Part shown: piece after piece, positions 51,411 through 61,219 of the stretch
Position numbering within the stretch: the stretch's first letter is position 1
Layout: each line of letters opens with the position of its first letter
Assembly: GCF_003286085.1 (NCBI RefSeq)
Contig: NW_020825288.1
Coordinates: forward strand, 10,044,001 to 10,108,000
Origin: Drosophila persimilis
Taxonomy: Eukaryota > Arthropoda > Insecta > Diptera > Drosophilidae
DNA length: 64,000 bases
Reading direction: 5' to 3'
Program-made: the position numbers and the translations under genes
The notes under the pieces: model-generated
What the model was told of the DNA's origin: nothing
Databases searched by the model: none
What the model saw: the letters and a program-made list of their open reading frames with translations, nothing else

Positions 51411-51416
51411 TTATTA
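51411..51416 (-). terminator. CD98hc: Candidate polyadenylation signal of CD98hc
   Basis: AATAAA on the minus strand, about 200 nt after the stop codon. Another AATAAA overlaps the stop codon itself and is too close to be the functional one. Confidence 0.4.
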
Positions 51417-51617
51417 AATGCAATCGAATAATCCTTTATATTTTTGTATAGCAAGCGATTAAACAAGCAGAGAACTCTAAATATGTATATAATTTCTCAA
51501 CAAATTTGTAGTTTTGTTTTGCGGCTTTGAATCTCAGTGAACATTGAAGCGAGCTTATTTATAGATATGCACATCTTTGTGCAATACAGTAGTTGTATTG
51601 TAGGACATACGACATAT

Positions 51618-53534
51618 TTATTCCGTCTTCACTGGCACGTAGGTCAGAATGATGGCCGACTGTGGGGCCACCTTAAGATCGCCAAGGCTAACTTTGCCAA
51701 GGGGTGTTACCTTGTCGCCTTCCTCGTAATTGTTAAAGTTCTCGCTGAACACCGAGACAGTCATTTTGTCGGGTAGATCGTGGGCGCTGGTAATGTTGCT
51801 AGACTGTGGCGAGTCGGTCGGATTGAAAATTACAAAATAACCAGGATTGCCAGACTTGATTCTGCAGGAATAAAAAGATTCAGTAAGAAAATGTTGAAAA
51901 CAAAAAAATCGGGCAAAGACAAAAAGTGTTAAGTGAAGTCATGAATTTACCTCTGCCTTCAATGGGCAAGCATGAATAAAGTTATAAGATTAGTGTCAAG
52001 GAAATAAAAGAATACGGAAGGACTCATTACCTTGAGAAGGCCACCAGAGGATCCGCTTCATAGAGCTTCAACTCGCCGTGCATGTAGGAGGCCGAGTGAC
52101 GCAGCTGCTCGATATGCTTGTAGGTCTTCTCGGTTACGTTCTGATACTCGATGGCATCCACTGACACCACTGGCACGCCTGGCAACATAGAGAGGAACAA
52201 GGCCAGGGCTGACGGGTCGTGGGGGGTGTCCACGTAGACATCACGGAAGTTCCACTGAAGCCAGCTTCCGTTGCCTGCTTGGAGGAGCGTGTTCTCGAGA
52301 TTCTTAAACAGAGACTTCTCTGGCTTAGATTTGCTAAGCACTTGCACAAAGTTGCCGTACATAGGCAGATCAATGCCGTTGGCCCCTGCAACCTCACTCA
52401 ATTGGTACACCTCTGGCTGTACGATGTCCTCAGCCACCGATAGGAAGGCATCGGCGGAGGCATTCTTCACAATGCTCAGGTAGTCATATAGCACATCGCC
52501 CAGCCCAGAGAGGAAGGTGGTTTGCTTGTGGTCGTAGAAGCCATATTCGCTGGGTCCCAGATTCAGATCCTTGGGCACTGCAGAGATGACTTCGTCCTCG
52601 AGGCTGTCGGACAGCACAAAGAACTTGGTATTCTTCAGGCGGAAGCCTTGTACACCCAGTTCCACCAGATGCCTTAGCACCCCACCGAATTCGTTCCTTA
52701 TTATTGAGCTATTCATTTTTAGATCGTAATAGCCATCTTGGAACTGGGAGAGCACATAGCTGTCATCCAGTTGCTCCCAAGCGGACCGATTACCACCCAC
52801 CTTCAGCCAGTTGGTGGGTGGGACCGATCTTCCGCTCACCCAGACAAAGGCGGCCCGCTTCTCCTTGTTTTTGAGAGCATCCTGAACCAACTTCGACTCC
52901 TTGCCCACGTAGTTGGGTGTCAAATCAAGGATTACCTTTACATCGCTGGCCTGGTATTGTGCCACAAGTTGCTTAATCTGTTGCTCCACTTCAGGCTGGC
53001 TAACACTGTAGGTTAGGGCAGCGGGAAGCTCATATATTGCTCCTGTAGCATGGATTTTCTTGGCAGTCTCGACGTCATCCGGCTTGGCAGCCTCAATACC
53101 AGCGAACTTCGCATGGGGTCCTCGCTTGTACCAGGGCAAGGGCTGAGGAGCAGCGCACTTCGGTGCTCCGATGATGATCATAATGGCGCCCACAAGCATG
53201 GCTGCCCAGATGGCCCAGAAACCGACGAAGAAAATCCATCGCAAGCGCACCCAAAACGGATCGTTGGCGTACTTCATGAGTTCCTCCTTGCTCATGCCCG
53301 TAAAAGCCTACACAAAGGAAATTTAAGATTAGCAACCTGATTTCCTATAGATTCCTCTACACTTACAGCTTTTCCGTTAACGTTTCCGATATCAATCTTG
53401 GCATCTCCATTCTGGTGATCGCCCTTGATGAATTTGACCTCATCTCGTCCGGCCAGCTTCTCGTCAGGCCCGCCAGATCCCAGCATTTGCTCGTCGGCGC
53501 CATCCGCCACAGTAATCTTTTCCTCTTGCACCAT
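51618..53534 (-). CDS. CD98hc: CD98 / 4F2 cell-surface antigen heavy chain
   Basis: The coding exons are 53367-53534, 52031-53307 and 51618-51861, giving 562 residues from MVQEEKITVADG to VPVKTE. The protein is the type II membrane heavy chain of heteromeric amino-acid transporters. It brings LAT-type light chains to the plasma membrane and so supports amino-acid uptake and TOR signalling. The cytosolic N-terminus is residues 1-79 and the single membrane segment about 80-102 (WIFFVGFWAIWAAMLVGAIM). Cys107 in GAPKC lies where the human protein forms its disulfide to the light chain. The ectodomain is an alpha-amylase-like barrel without catalytic residues, marked by VILDLTPNY. Asn-glycosylation sites include NSS, NAS, NGS and NVT. 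Introns are 53308-53366 (GTAAGT..TAG) and 51862-52030 (GTAATG..CAG). The ATG lies 5 nt after an acceptor (TTTTCAG|TCGACATG), so upstream exons exist. Confidence 0.92.
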
Positions 53535-54044
53535 GTCGACTGAAAAGTGAACAGTTTTTAAATTGACTTTAATCAGCCTCAATTAAGCGGAAATTAGAAT
53601 CTCGCCGTCATCGAACGCGACTTTCTCTTCAAAACAAGAATTTTAAGGTTACGTTGAAAACCCAGCTGTGAATTTTCAGCCACACATGTAAATTAAATGA
53701 TTCGTCCAATGGAGAGTCCCAGTCCCAGTCTTTCATATGGAATTTTATCACCGAAGCGTTGCTGACGTCATCACTTGCGTTTGCACTTAACCAGGTATTG
53801 GCACTGTTCTGATAAAATCAATATCCTATCATCCCAGCTCGACGCATATTTTCAGTATCTGTCACCTCTGATAAGGCGCCCACCACCCACGCCTTTTTAC
53901 ATAATTACATATGTATTTGTAAATATAGTACATACATATGAATGTACATATATGTATATATATACTGGAGTGCAATGGCTTTGCTTTGTTACGTCAGCAA
54001 TTAAGTTTTCTCACATTAATTATACATACTTTATATAGAATTAC

Positions 54045-54134
54045 CTATTTCGGGGGTTGGCTTGCTGTCCAGCAATTTGTCCTCCGCTATGGTTTTAAAA
54101 ACTTCTGTGGAATCCACTGGCGTCTCTGCGGCAG
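54045..54134 (-). CDS. CD98hc: Upstream in-phase coding exon of CD98hc (alternative N-terminus)
   Basis: This 90-nt segment is flanked by TTTACGCAG| and AAATAG|GTAATT. One frame is open throughout, AAETPVDSTEVFKTIAEDKL followed by LDSKPTPEI. Its last G joins TCGAC of the next exon (starting 53539) to continue VDM into MVQEEKITV without a frameshift. The segment is acidic, like the following cytosolic tail. I therefore read it as coding sequence of a longer CD98hc isoform. It enters in phase needing one nucleotide from the previous exon. Two upstream donors would supply a G: 55044 (after an ATG giving MCCKK) and 55494 (within the candidate gene at 55.5-55.7 kb). Which is used is unknown. Confidence 0.6.
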
Positions 54135-54222
54135 CTGCGTAAACGAGTTCGAAATTGAAATTGTAAACGATAATTGATTACAGTATTGTCTCAGAAATAT
54201 AGCGACTCTCCAAAATATATCA

Positions 54223-55155
54223 AAATATACCGTCTCATTTCGAATATATACCATAAATATACTGACGAGTTCAAGTTCTATTATACATATTCCTCGTTTT
54301 TGATATTCCGTGCAATATAACAAACTTAATAGAACCCTCAGCCCTGCCCACATAATTTTATCCTATTAATGAATCAATTTTCTACCTGACTGGCGTATTT
54401 TAACCGCTTGTTTTTATTGGATCTTGCCTGAAAAAAGGTTTTAGCGAAATCGGTCAAACAAAAAAGGTTTTAACGAAAATGGTCAAAAAAAACGAAAGAG
54501 TATAGTCCTTCAAATTGTTCAATTTTAATATTCCGTTGAATAATTCTGGCTAACTAAAACCTTTAGTTCTGCCCACATAATTTTAAACCGTTGATGAATA
54601 AATTTTCTTTAAAATTGCTTTTATTTTATTTTGGCTAAAATAAAGTTTAAACAAAAATGTCCAACAGAAAACCTGTCGCAAAGTTCTCATGTCAATGTTG
54701 CTGGGATGACAAGCATTTCCGCAATTCTATAATATTCTTTTCCCTAGGGTACGCGACAAGGATTTGAGAGTGCGAAAATACAAAAAACCCTGCGTAGGAA
54801 GTTTCTATACCATTTGTTCTTAAATATACCTTTAAAAATAAAATGTAACAAATGAAATTGATCAAATCAACCTTTATATACCAATATACCGGAAATATAC
54901 CGTCAGCTTAATTTTGACTTCAAACAAATACCCCATTTGATCAATATACCTTGAATCCACAGTTAGTCTTCAAGGTATATTGTCCTCACACGCGAGGTGA
55001 GGTTCGTACGAGCTGCTTTCCTGTTTTCGCCTGATTTCCATACCCTTTTTACAGCACATTGAAAATTACGACTCATCTGTTCGTTACAGGAGAGAGTGTG
55101 AACATCTGAGCTTCAGAAATACCTCAAATTTACCTTCCCATTTTCAAAATATACC
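54223..55155. repeat. Cluster of AATATACC motifs
   Basis: AATATACC or ATATACC appears at about 54225, 54245, 54823, 54876, 54883, 54894, 54943 and 55148, plus one reverse copy near 54975. This is far denser than elsewhere in the window and lies upstream of the CD98hc coding exons. Confidence 0.6.
54295..54690. repeat. Two-copy direct repeat, about 226 bp period
   Basis: The blocks (T)ATTCCGT, CTGCCCACATAATTTTA and GATGAAT(C/A)AATTTTCT recur at about 54302-54382 and 54527-54608. Inside unit 1 a 29-bp AAAAAAGGTTTTA(G/A)CGAAA segment is itself tandemly doubled (54431-54488). Unit 2 has a decayed equivalent near 54650. Confidence 0.7.
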
Positions 55156-55367
55156 GAAATAGTTCTATAGCAGACAGATTTCAAAAGCTTATAGCTTGAA
55201 TAGTTTTCCATCGGAATCGGATCCATGGCAGAAACTTATTTGAGTTACCAAAATTTAGAATAATGTATAACTAACGATTCTTTACAATGTATTTAACGAG
55301 CAACATTTTTTAGGGTGCCCTATAAACATGCGTAGTAACATGCGGCAAAAAAACTGTTTGTGATTTC

Positions 55368-55378
55368 AAGTGTGACCA
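55368..55378 (-). promoter_or_regulatory. Core-promoter Motif 1-like site
   Basis: The minus strand reads TGGTCACACTT, 10 of 11 to the Drosophila core-promoter Motif 1 consensus YGGTCACACTR used by M1BP at housekeeping genes. Orientation and position suit a minus-strand start for CD98hc about 1.8 kb upstream of its main ATG. No TATA box is nearby. Confidence 0.45.
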
Positions 55379-55476
55379 TATCGACAATAGATATCATCCT
55401 AACGCGTTATTAAACGACGCTTGCGAAGGCTGATTGATACAATTTGCCAAATACTCTTGGCGCAAATTTCAAATGT

Positions 55477-55741
55477 TTAGGGTGTATACAGACCTGTAAC
55501 AGGCAATGTAGCGGAGTTCTGCAATAAGATGTATTTGGCTTATTTCGGTGAAACAAATTAAGATCTCAGAGTCATTTCTTACCTTGCAGGCGGCGCCACC
55601 TAAACGTTTCAGGCGTGAAAATAAATTCATGGCGAACTTTTGTGGTAGCTTTGAAGAATCTGTAAAAATCACAATAGTCACGAAATGGTTCATTTTGCAA
55701 TCGAGCCCACTTTTACACATTTTTAATTAACATAGCTTACA
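55477..55741 (-). CDS. Candidate small spliced gene (29-residue ORF) or CD98hc 5' exons
   Basis: Three exon-like blocks have canonical boundaries. An upstream block ends TTTCAAT|GTAAGC at 55741. An internal exon 55583-55659 is framed by TTTTTACAG| and TGCAAG|GTAAGA. A third block starts at 55518 after TTATTGCAG. The introns are 81 and 64 nt, typical of flies. The ATG at 55630 opens MNLFSRLKRLGGAACK, spliced to NSATLPVTGLYTP and a TAA at 55477-55479. The product is basic at its N-terminus and matches nothing I recognise. Alternatively the third block splices at ACAG|GTCTGT (55494) into 54134, which stays in frame with the CD98hc upstream exon. No conserved domain supports either reading. Confidence 0.35.
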
Positions 55742-56414
55742 TTGAAAGAGCTAGTTTCTAAAATTTGTATTTCTCACACTTTTTAATCGCGAATATCATG
55801 GTAAAGAATGGGTTAGTAACTACCCGCAAATGGCGAACAAACAACTGACAACTGCCTGGTTGGAGGCCTGCATCGAAAATGAATTTGCAGATACGCGTTG
55901 GCAGTGCATCGATCCCAGAGACCCAGTCTCTCCACCGCAATCTCTTTTCGAATTTGATTTAATTACAATTTATGTGCCTGTGGCAGCGGCAGCAGCCGGA
56001 CCGAGCCGAGCCGGGCCCAAAACTACCTGTCTGCCTGCCAGCTCAGCTTACCTGGGCGAGTGCGAGAGCGAGTGAGCAAGACTTGCTAAATTGGCAAGCA
56101 AGTTGTTCGGGCTGGGTTGGGCTGGGCCGAGGCCGAGATGGGCAAAAAATGCACAAGTCGGCACATTCCAAGCCCAAAATGTGCAGCGTCTCCGTCTCGT
56201 GATGGAAGAGGCTGGCTGCTACAAAGTGATAGCACGTCTGAATTGCGATGCCGTTGCCCGTGCCCCCACTCTCAGGTGGTTCCGATTCGGCGTCAGCAAG
56301 GTTGACAGAACTAAAATTGCTCTCCACACAGAAATTGACCAATTTCCTGGGGCAGATTAGATTACGGGGCCTATTGGCCGACATGCAAGCGTCATTAGAC
56401 CATTAGGTGAGGAC

Positions 56415-56422
56415 TATAAATA
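56415..56422 (+). promoter_or_regulatory. TATA box of the small secreted-protein gene
   Basis: TATAAATA, 41 nt upstream of the ATG at 56456. A start about 30 nt downstream, near 56445, would give a very short 5' UTR. Confidence 0.7.
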
Positions 56423-56455
56423 TCGCCAGCGGGCGCACTTTGTCAAGTTTAAACA

Positions 56456-56980
56456 ATGGGCTTTCATGGGAGACGACTGATGCTGCTAGCTTCCTTCCTG
56501 CTGGTGCTGCTACAAGTGGGGCTCCAGACGGAGGCCAGGCCACAGGTGACAGATGAGTTAAAATCCAGCATAATCTGAATATTTTCCCCGCGCTAGGAAG
56601 TGATCACAGCTGCTGTAGAGGAGAACGAGACCGAGGTGGTGATCAAAAAGGAGGGCGGCGATGGTGATGGGGATGGCGATGATGACGATTCATCCTCCGA
56701 GGAAACAGTCGAGGACTCGGAAGAGACTGCACGCAGACGTCGCGAGGTCGGCACGGACGATGCTTTGTTGCCACGCGCGGGAATTCCAGGTTTGCCAGAC
56801 CCGGCCACCATTATCAAGATCGCTGAGCTTTTTCAATCCGTAGGCCAGCAAATCGTCCCAATTCTGCTGGAGGCTGTTCTACCTAGCCCGGACGCAGTAG
56901 GCGATCGCATAGCCAGGTCCCTCCAGTTTTTGAACAACGTTAAGAGCAGCTTGGATGGGTTTTCCGAGGAGAGGAAGTAA
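56456..56980 (+). CDS. Small secreted acidic protein, unrecognised
   Basis: Two exons (56456-56545 and 56597-56980) with a 51-nt intron (CAG|GTGACA..CGCTAG|GAA) give 157 residues. Residues 1-27 form a clear signal peptide (charged MGFHGRR, then a Leu-rich core, ending TEARPQ). Residues 31-75 are strongly acidic with a Gly-Asp run, then Arg76-Arg79, a plausible proprotein-convertase site. The C-terminal 75 residues are predicted amphipathic helix (PATIIKIAELFQSVGQQIVP). There are no cysteines in the mature part. I do not recognise the family. The layout resembles a propeptide processed after RRRR, but that is inference. It converges tail to tail with the next gene and has a TATA box, suggesting regulated rather than housekeeping expression. 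No AATAAA was seen directly downstream. Confidence 0.75.
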
Positions 56981-57123
56981 AATTCACATGCTATCGCTGT
57001 AAAAGGGCTAACATTTGAAGAACTGAGCTGGTTACTGCGGTGATTTTGCAACCCAACCCTCAGATAGATGCAGATTTGGGCAATAATAGAGAGTAGCTTA
57101 GAAGCTCACGGCTTGTGATAAGT

Positions 57124-57139
57124 TTTATTTGCTTTATTT
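57124..57139 (-). terminator. Candidate polyadenylation signals for the minus-strand secreted gene
   Basis: Two AATAAA hexamers on the minus strand (57124-57129 and 57134-57139), about 105-115 nt after the stop codon at 57243. Confidence 0.55.
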
Positions 57140-57242
57140 TCGTATAAATATTAAATTGTGTCCTGGAAAATACATATATTTTTCTGTACACTGTTTCTCT
57201 GAAATCTTTCAGGTTCAGGCATAGTTCATCTTAATTATCTGT

Positions 57243-57904
57243 TCATTTGGTGAAGAGAAAAATACCATGGAATCCGGGTATATCTTCACAACGCTTTTCC
57301 ACCTGGTCTAACAGAAGGTCGAGAAGCATGTCCATGGTCTCCAGTACATTAGAATGGCAAAAAAGATTACCAGCGACCATTTTTTTAAAAAGCGGATGGA
57401 TCTCTTTGTCAGCGCAGAGCTGTTCAAGCCGTGTCGTAATCGAATCCAGTATTCCCGCTACGACATGGGCTGCAAAGTTCTCCTCCTTGAATATGGAACG
57501 GCACTGATTGAAGAAAGCAGCGCCCGGCTCCGCGCCACCACTCAACCGTTTAGTTAAATGTTGGTGCCTAAGTAAAGTTTTATCTTGATCCCATATGGTA
57601 CCATAATCGGCATCGCCCGGGTTATTGGGCGCACGGTTAAAACCGTTGCGCATTGAAGTACGCCGTCTCTCAGGCTCATCAAAGTACTCAATTGCTGCAA
57701 TCGGATTGGATGACGACCGAGATTTTGCTGCCCTGTTCTGATTTCTTTTTCTTGCCTCCGAAGGACTGGTATGCAGGAGTAGCAGAAGGCAAAGGGCCAA
57801 TCCCATGAAAAAAGCTGTACCAAAGCGCTAGGAAATATACATATGAATTGATAATTATGTTTAAAATTATACTTTACAGTATGCCTTGGCAGCCTTCTCA
57901 CCAT
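57243..57904 (-). CDS. Secreted four-cysteine protein, unrecognised
   Basis: The model joins ATG at 57902-57904, the last codon of exon 1, across a 74-nt intron (ATG|GTGAGA..TTTCCTAG|CGC) to 57243-57827, giving 195 residues. The start MRFGTAFFMGLALCLLLLLH is a good signal peptide, cleaved near Ala26. An internal ATG at 57806 (MGLALC) would also give a usable one. The first 80 mature residues are basic and polar (RKRNQNRAAKSRSSS). The C-terminal part, residues 105-185, has four cysteines (110, 139, 158, 181) in predicted helices, likely two disulfides. I do not recognise the family. An upstream out-of-frame ATG (MSIECERAKD) overlaps the start, which makes the 5' end uncertain. Confidence 0.7.
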
Positions 57905-58377
57905 CTTTAGCCCTTTCGCATTCAATTGACATTGCTGCCAAGCTCACAACTTCCAACCAGTTTCGCTTCACCACTAACTAGCGATTTTTCGGATCTTAGT
58001 TTTACTTGATTTGATCTTGCCTGTTAGCACATCGCATCGTTTCATGGATCGACACTGTATTTGTCTTAAATTAGACAACGGAATAGTCAACAGGGAAGTT
58101 TGAATATAGCACATAAATATATATGTACATACATACATATGTATGTATATAGAATCTGCCAACTTGAATCTTTTCGACTGAGATTGAGTCTTGAAAAATG
58201 CTACCCTCATATTCCTTCCTTCCTTAAATGGAAATCGATATTCGTGTATACAAAATTGGCTGTTTGCTCACGCAAGCCTCAGGTATACAATGTTTTCATT
58301 AGCGTTGATGACCTGGTTCATAAGCGCATTCGGAAGTCGTGCATTAGCTGCTAATGAAATAATTATACAGCATCGTC

Positions 58378-58632
58378 TTAGCATCCCAAGGTTATTTTTA
58401 TCCCCGTTTCTTTGCGTTCAAGATTGTTTTGCATACTCTCAACAAAGTATTGGTGTACCTTACCATATGCACGAGTAGCGACAATCACCGGCTTTTGGTT
58501 ACTATCGAGGGCCGAAACTTCAGTGGGAATGCTTTTCCATAAACAAGCCTCAAGGGAGGACCTCCAATTTGCGCACAGTTTGTGTCCCAACAATAATTTT
58601 TGAAGAGTAGTTTTACAAATTGGGTGTGTCAT
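58378..58632 (-). CDS. Doubtful ORF, 84 residues
   Basis: From the ATG at 58632 the frame reads MTHPICKTTLQKLLLGHKLC to LERKETGIKITLGC and stops at 58378. Amino-acid use is balanced, there is no repeat bias, and there are four cysteines. There is no convincing signal peptide, domain or splice partner. The neighbouring frame 58757-58984 (minus, MHVPMFLQQSWRTDIPC) looks similar but is in another frame. Together they could be exons of a lineage-specific gene, a decayed gene, or chance. Confidence 0.22.
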   Translation of the reverse strand: MTHPICKTTLQKLLLGHKLCANWRSSLEACLWKSIPTEVSALDSNQKPVIVATRAYGKVHQYFVESMQNNLERKETGIKITLGC

Positions 58633-58756
58633 TGCAGAATGGCATATGAATGCACATGTGTACATACATATGTCTTGTGTATGCACTTTGCACCGATATC
58701 CTCTTCGGAAATTTTTGAGATTTTGACATACATACATACGTATCAAAACTGATTGT

Positions 58757-58984
58757 CTATATTAATAACTGAATGCACTTCGAATCGAATTTGTAAATTT
58801 CATGGGCTTTTGAAATCTTATGTAAAGGGCATTCATCGCTATACTTGTTCAATCGATGAATCCATGCATGTCGAATCGTATGCAATTTTTGATTAAAGAT
58901 AAAGGTCCAATTTACACCGTTTAGGTTGTTACTGCATGGAATGTCTGTCCTCCAACTTTGTTGTAAGAACATAGGTACGTGCAT
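58757..58984 (-). CDS. Doubtful ORF, 75 residues
   Basis: ATG at 58984, stop at 58757. The product contains SWRTDIPCSNNLNGVNWTF and ends KCIQLLI. Composition is protein-like, but no family is recognised. It lies 125 nt upstream, in transcript direction, of the 84-residue frame. Confidence 0.2.
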   Translation of the reverse strand: MHVPMFLQQSWRTDIPCSNNLNGVNWTFIFNQKLHTIRHAWIHRLNKYSDECPLHKISKAHEIYKFDSKCIQLLI

Positions 58985-59369
58985 ATATTGTACATGTATG
59001 TACGTACCGATTTACCAACAACGACGTTCTTAAAACTGTTCTTAATGTTTTTTTGTGTTTGTTTCTGGCCTGGTTTTGAACTATGTAAAAGAAAAACTGC
59101 CGTGGAAGGTGTCACTTAGAGCCAACTCAGTACAAATAGTTTCTCTACACAACAGGTCATTTGGATATCTTCACGGTCAATGAGAGGCACAATTTCTATA
59201 GCCTAGATGCTATAGGCAGCACCTCGCGTAACTCTCTGGCCTCGCTAGTATCCAGATACAAGCAAGCAATGGTCATGGCGAGGCCAGTGAGCTTCCGACA
59301 TGCAGCTTCCCCAGGCAATGGACTCCGTGGGCTCCATCTTCCTTACAAAAAATACACTGACTAGTCGGA

Positions 59370-59760
59370 TCCTCTCCAGTGCTCACACTGCACGAGAGAA
59401 AGTGTGTGTGAGAGATAATAAGTAAGCCCGTGCCGGGGGTAGCCATGGCAATTCCATTTGTCCCTTCTGGCTATAATTATGATCCGATCTGACCTAGACT
59501 CGGGCCAGATATGGTCAAAATCTACGATTCTGTGTTTTTAGTTTTCGCATCTTCTTAATTTGTTTATGCCACAGTTTCTCGTCATTTGTGGGGGCGAAAT
59601 TTCGAAATTTTTGGATACAAAATTTGGTTGCTCTAGCTCTTATAGACTCTGAGATCTCTGTTTCGGAGGAGGGACAGACAGACATGGATATATCGACTCG
59701 ACAATTGATGCTGATCAAGAATATATGTATATTATACATACATACATTATTATTTATTAT
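59370..59760 (+). repeat. Dispersed repeat, copy E
   Basis: Sense copy with GAGAGATAATAAGTAAG, GATCCGATCTGACC, TTTGTGGGGGCGAAATTTCG, TTGGTTGCTCTAGCTCTTAT, ACAGACAGACATGG and TTGATGCTGATCAAGAATAT blocks. It is shorter than C and D in the centre. Confidence 0.7.
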
Positions 59761-60527
59761 TGTTATTGTATGAGCAGAGGTTTTGCAACGTTGAATTTCT
59801 GCAGAGCTTCTGCGCTCTCCCGCACAAAGACTCTCAGCCGCCGCCACTTCGGCAATTACCTTGATCTGCCGCCGTCGTTTTTCAGTTCTATGCTAACCCC
59901 TCTGCTTATTGGTTGCATATCCACCTCTCACAAAATTTATCTGGCCATAGCAACCAATCGGCTTCCGCTAAGCCACCAAAATTAAATATATATTTTAAAG
60001 TTTAAACCAAATTCTTCTTTTTTTGGTTTGAAACAAATAGGTGCCAAAAAAGCTTGGCATCTCAAACATGTATCTCAACGTGCCGATATTTTCCAACTTA
60101 TAGTATCGATATATCGTTTGTATTATAACTTATATCATCGCTATTAAATTACTTACACGACGCAATACGACATATACTCTATGTATATTTTGACGCAGGT
60201 GTTTTTAATTTTGATTTTCGTGCTTTCCTGCATCGTATATTAGGATTATAGGATATTACAGATTTTGTCATCGCTCCAATGAAAGCAGACAATTTTTAGA
60301 GTAATTTCGACGAAATATTGCAGTTAAAGATCATCTTACAAAGATATTAACGTATTATATCGAGATCGGGCTCCCGATGTATGTATATACAGAAAACAAA
60401 TCGAATGCATGAATATGTAAAAAGGATATTTTTAATTAAATTTCAAAGCTTGGAAACCAGTATTGTAATATTATATGAACAAAATATAACATACACATAC
60501 ACCGGTTGACAAGCAACAAGTCTTCAA

Positions 60528-60731
60528 ATGCCAGCACATTCCATATTGACCAGCAGTTCGTCGGCATCCCCATCACCGCGGCTGGGGCACATCCTCGGGC
60601 CCAGTCCGTCACACGCCGTGGGGCAACATCATCTGCTTATTGGTGGCCTCTTGGTGCTTTCTTCCGGGTACGATGCAGCTTCAAAGCGGCTCGCGATTGC
60701 AGATCCTCTTCACTGGATAATTGACAGTTAG
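60528..60731 (+). CDS. Doubtful GC-rich ORF with downstream AATAAA
   Basis: A GC-rich island in AT-rich DNA carries an ATG-initiated 67-residue frame (MPAHSILTSSSSASPSPRLG to HWIIDS) and an overlapping second frame on the same strand. AATAAA follows at 60763-60768. I recognise no family. It could be the 3' end of an unannotated gene, a retrocopy fragment or a regulatory island. Confidence 0.2.
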   Translation: MPAHSILTSSSSASPSPRLGHILGPSPSHAVGQHHLLIGGLLVLSSGYDAASKRLAIADPLHWIIDS

Positions 60732-61219
60732 TATATATGTAGATATAAGCGTTAAATGTTTCAATAAAATAAAAAACAGAAATCAAAACATGTTCGTTAG
60801 TTTTCGGTCTTTCTGGCTGCCTGATCTACCAGCTCACAGAGCTTAAAAGCCAAAGGCTAATTCTCTGAATTAGCACAGCCAGCATCAGCTGGCTCACCCG
60901 TCGAGACACACGAGTATTGTGCAAAGTCTCGATGGTTCCTGATGGTTATAAATACTCTTTATAACACTGATGAGGACATATGCAAAAATGAAACCCGGAA
61001 ACTAAATCTCAATTGTAAGCCATAAGCCATAGATTATAGCCAGATCCTTATTATTGTTTGTTGTTCGCACTGCCCACTGTACCACACTCTGAGCTACATA
61101 TGTATCATCGTCGACTCAACCTCGAAGTAGGCAATAAATAACTAACTACATGACTTCTACATGTTACCACCCACAAATATGCTATACATTTTTCTTTCCG
61201 AATTTCCTTATTGATTTCA

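Noticed and set aside
55830..56075. 81-codon plus-strand frame starting MANKQLTTAW
   Set aside because: It ends in an alanine/proline low-complexity run and overlaps a minus-strand frame; no support for either.
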